A stretch of DNA of 64,000 nucleotides. Origin: Croceitalea sp947503285. GTDB lineage: Bacteria > Bacteroidota > Bacteroidia > Flavobacteriales > Flavobacteriaceae. Shown piece by piece: positions 63,179 to 64,000 of the stretch. The stretch lies in the NCBI RefSeq assembly GCF_036985505.1, contig NZ_BTGQ01000003.1, positions 310,001-374,000 on the forward strand, read 5' to 3'. The position numbers and the translations under genes are program-made. The notes beneath the pieces were generated by a model. It was not told where the DNA came from, did not search any database, and saw nothing but the letters and a program-made list of their open reading frames with translations. Position 1 is the stretch's first letter; each line of letters starts with the position of its first letter.

Positions 63179-64000
63179 TTAGTATCCAGGGTTCTGGGTC
63201 AAGTTAGGGTTTGCCAATAATTGTGGCAGTGGAATCGGGAACAACAATCTGGTTGCATTTCCAGTTTCCGCGGAACTTTTAAATTCCCATCCTCTGAGGT
63301 ACTGTCCAAAACGAATCATATCGTTTCTTCTCCAACCTTCAACGAACAATTCCCTTGCTCTTTCATCGGCCAATTCTGCCTCATTCACGTCACCAAGAGG
63401 AGCAGCACCCCTGATGGTACGTAATTCGTTGACCATAGCAGTAGCATTACCGCCACTTCTTAGCATTGCTTCAGCTCTCATTAAGTGGGCGTCTGCATAA
63501 CGGAATTGAATACTGTGTCCTGTGAAACCTCCAAAACGTGGGTTATACTTGATAACACGAATACCCGTTTGCTCGTTGTTACTAATTAGGTTAGGAGCTC
63601 CGGTTCCATCCACAAATTCCCTAGAAAATTGTAGCGGGGCACCTTGTCTATCGTTAACAGCAGAACCGTCTAAGTTGTATTGTTGACCAATAAGGAAACC
63701 AAAACCAACGTTTGAACCAACTTCAAAACCATCTTCGTCTTCGGTACCTTCCCTGTCAGTAAAAGGTAGACCTTCACTTGGCACACCACCTCTACGCTCT
63801 TCTTGACCATCTAATGGTGTCAAATCAGTTTCCACGGCGTTACTGTTGGGGTCTCCTTCAAATAAATCATAATATTCGGCCAATGTACTGAAACCATTCC
63901 AACCACCTCCACCAATGCTGGTAGAATTATAATGTAATGTGTTGAAAATTCGGTTACCTACAGCAGCAGGTGTAAACCATATGGTCTCGCTATCTGTAGA
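63179..64000 (-). CDS. RagB/SusD-family outer-membrane lipoprotein, C-terminal part
   Basis: The last 273 residues of a SusD-like nutrient-binding lipoprotein. The reading frame runs open to the right edge (a TTG at 63883 is internal). Diagnostic features are the QFRYADAHLMRAEAMLRSGG helix, the TIRGAAPLG and LADERARELFVEGWRRNDMIRFGQYLRG block, and the LLFPIPLPQLLANPNLTQNPGY ending, all classic for the family. It would cap a SusC-type TonB receptor, whose gene usually precedes it and so is expected just beyond the window. Together they import a glycan or oligomer; the substrate cannot be told here. Confidence 0.93.
   Translation of the reverse strand, partial: STDSETIWFTPAAVGNRIFNTLHYNSTSIGGGGWNGFSTLAEYYDLFEGDPNSNAVETDLTPLDGQEERRGGVPSEGLPFTDREGTEDEDGFEVGSNVGFGFLIGQQYNLDGSAVNDRQGAPLQFSREFVDGTGAPNLISNNEQTGIRVIKYNPRFGGFTGHSIQFRYADAHLMRAEAMLRSGGNATAMVNELRTIRGAAPLGDVNEAELADERARELFVEGWRRNDMIRFGQYLRGWEFKSSAETGNATRLLFPIPLPQLLANPNLTQNPGY

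Overview
This 64 kb window is a chromosome segment of a member of the Bacteroidota, almost certainly a marine Flavobacteriaceae of the Maribacter/Zobellia/Muricauda type. The evidence is: type IX secretion (T9SS) C-terminal sorting domains, SusC/SusD-type uptake, many short lipoproteins, TAnnTTTG-type promoter boxes, a moderate to low GC content, and household gene neighbourhoods typical of that family (hemD-DUF4271-GT39, pyrC-DUF4296). No rRNA, tRNA, CRISPR array, integrase or transposase was seen. The genus is inferred, not proven.

Layout. 0-10 kb is core metabolism: the end of ATP-dependent PEP carboxykinase, hemD, a DUF4271 membrane protein, a GT39 glycosyltransferase with a divergent polyprenyl-phosphate-mannose synthase, dihydroorotase, a DUF4296 lipoprotein, a nucleotide-sugar-type epimerase, tyrS and a LuxE-like acyl-activating enzyme. 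10-18 kb holds two tiny secreted proteins that are almost only a T9SS sorting domain, then a TonB-dependent receptor and lipoprotein pair facing a PhoB/PhoR-like two-component system. The spacer between them has GTTA direct repeats phased at 11 bp, like a Pho box. 18-25 kb has trmB, a LysE exporter, an alkyltransferase-like protein, a Fic protein with a palindrome just before its start, and an Fe-S/redox block (Mrp ATPase, NifU-like, FNR, 2Fe-2S ferredoxin) interrupted by a four-helix-bundle gene.

25-38 kb carries surface proteins: a predicted barrel protein, a choice-of-anchor/LRR-like lipoprotein, an MsbA-like ABC exporter, two consecutive right-handed beta-helix proteins (one with a CEMIP-like G8 domain and a T9SS signal), a TPM-domain protein and a penicillin-acylase-type Ntn hydrolase. 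A 90 bp GTTAGGA minisatellite follows. 38-46 kb contains an acyltransferase, a membrane-anchored AraC-type regulator, a metallophosphoesterase, a large GAF protein and an HD-domain protein fused to a Pycsar-type transmembrane effector domain. 46-50 kb is one 1237-residue lipoprotein that combines a metallophosphoesterase, a HipA/FAM20-like kinase-resembling segment and an Omp85-like barrel.

50-64 kb is the most system-like region. A SusD gene (its SusC partner presumably lies beyond the right edge) is followed, after a strong terminator hairpin, by six tightly packed minus-strand genes: three paralogous FG-GAP/ASPIC-UnbV lipoproteins of about 1100 residues, a vanadium-haloperoxidase/PAP2 lipoprotein, an effector-binding-domain protein and a beta-propeller lipoprotein. 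Five of the six carry a visible lipobox, so they probably form a surface assembly coupled to SusCD uptake. This operon, the phosphatase-kinase-barrel fusion and the HD-PycTM fusion are the best candidates for undescribed biology.
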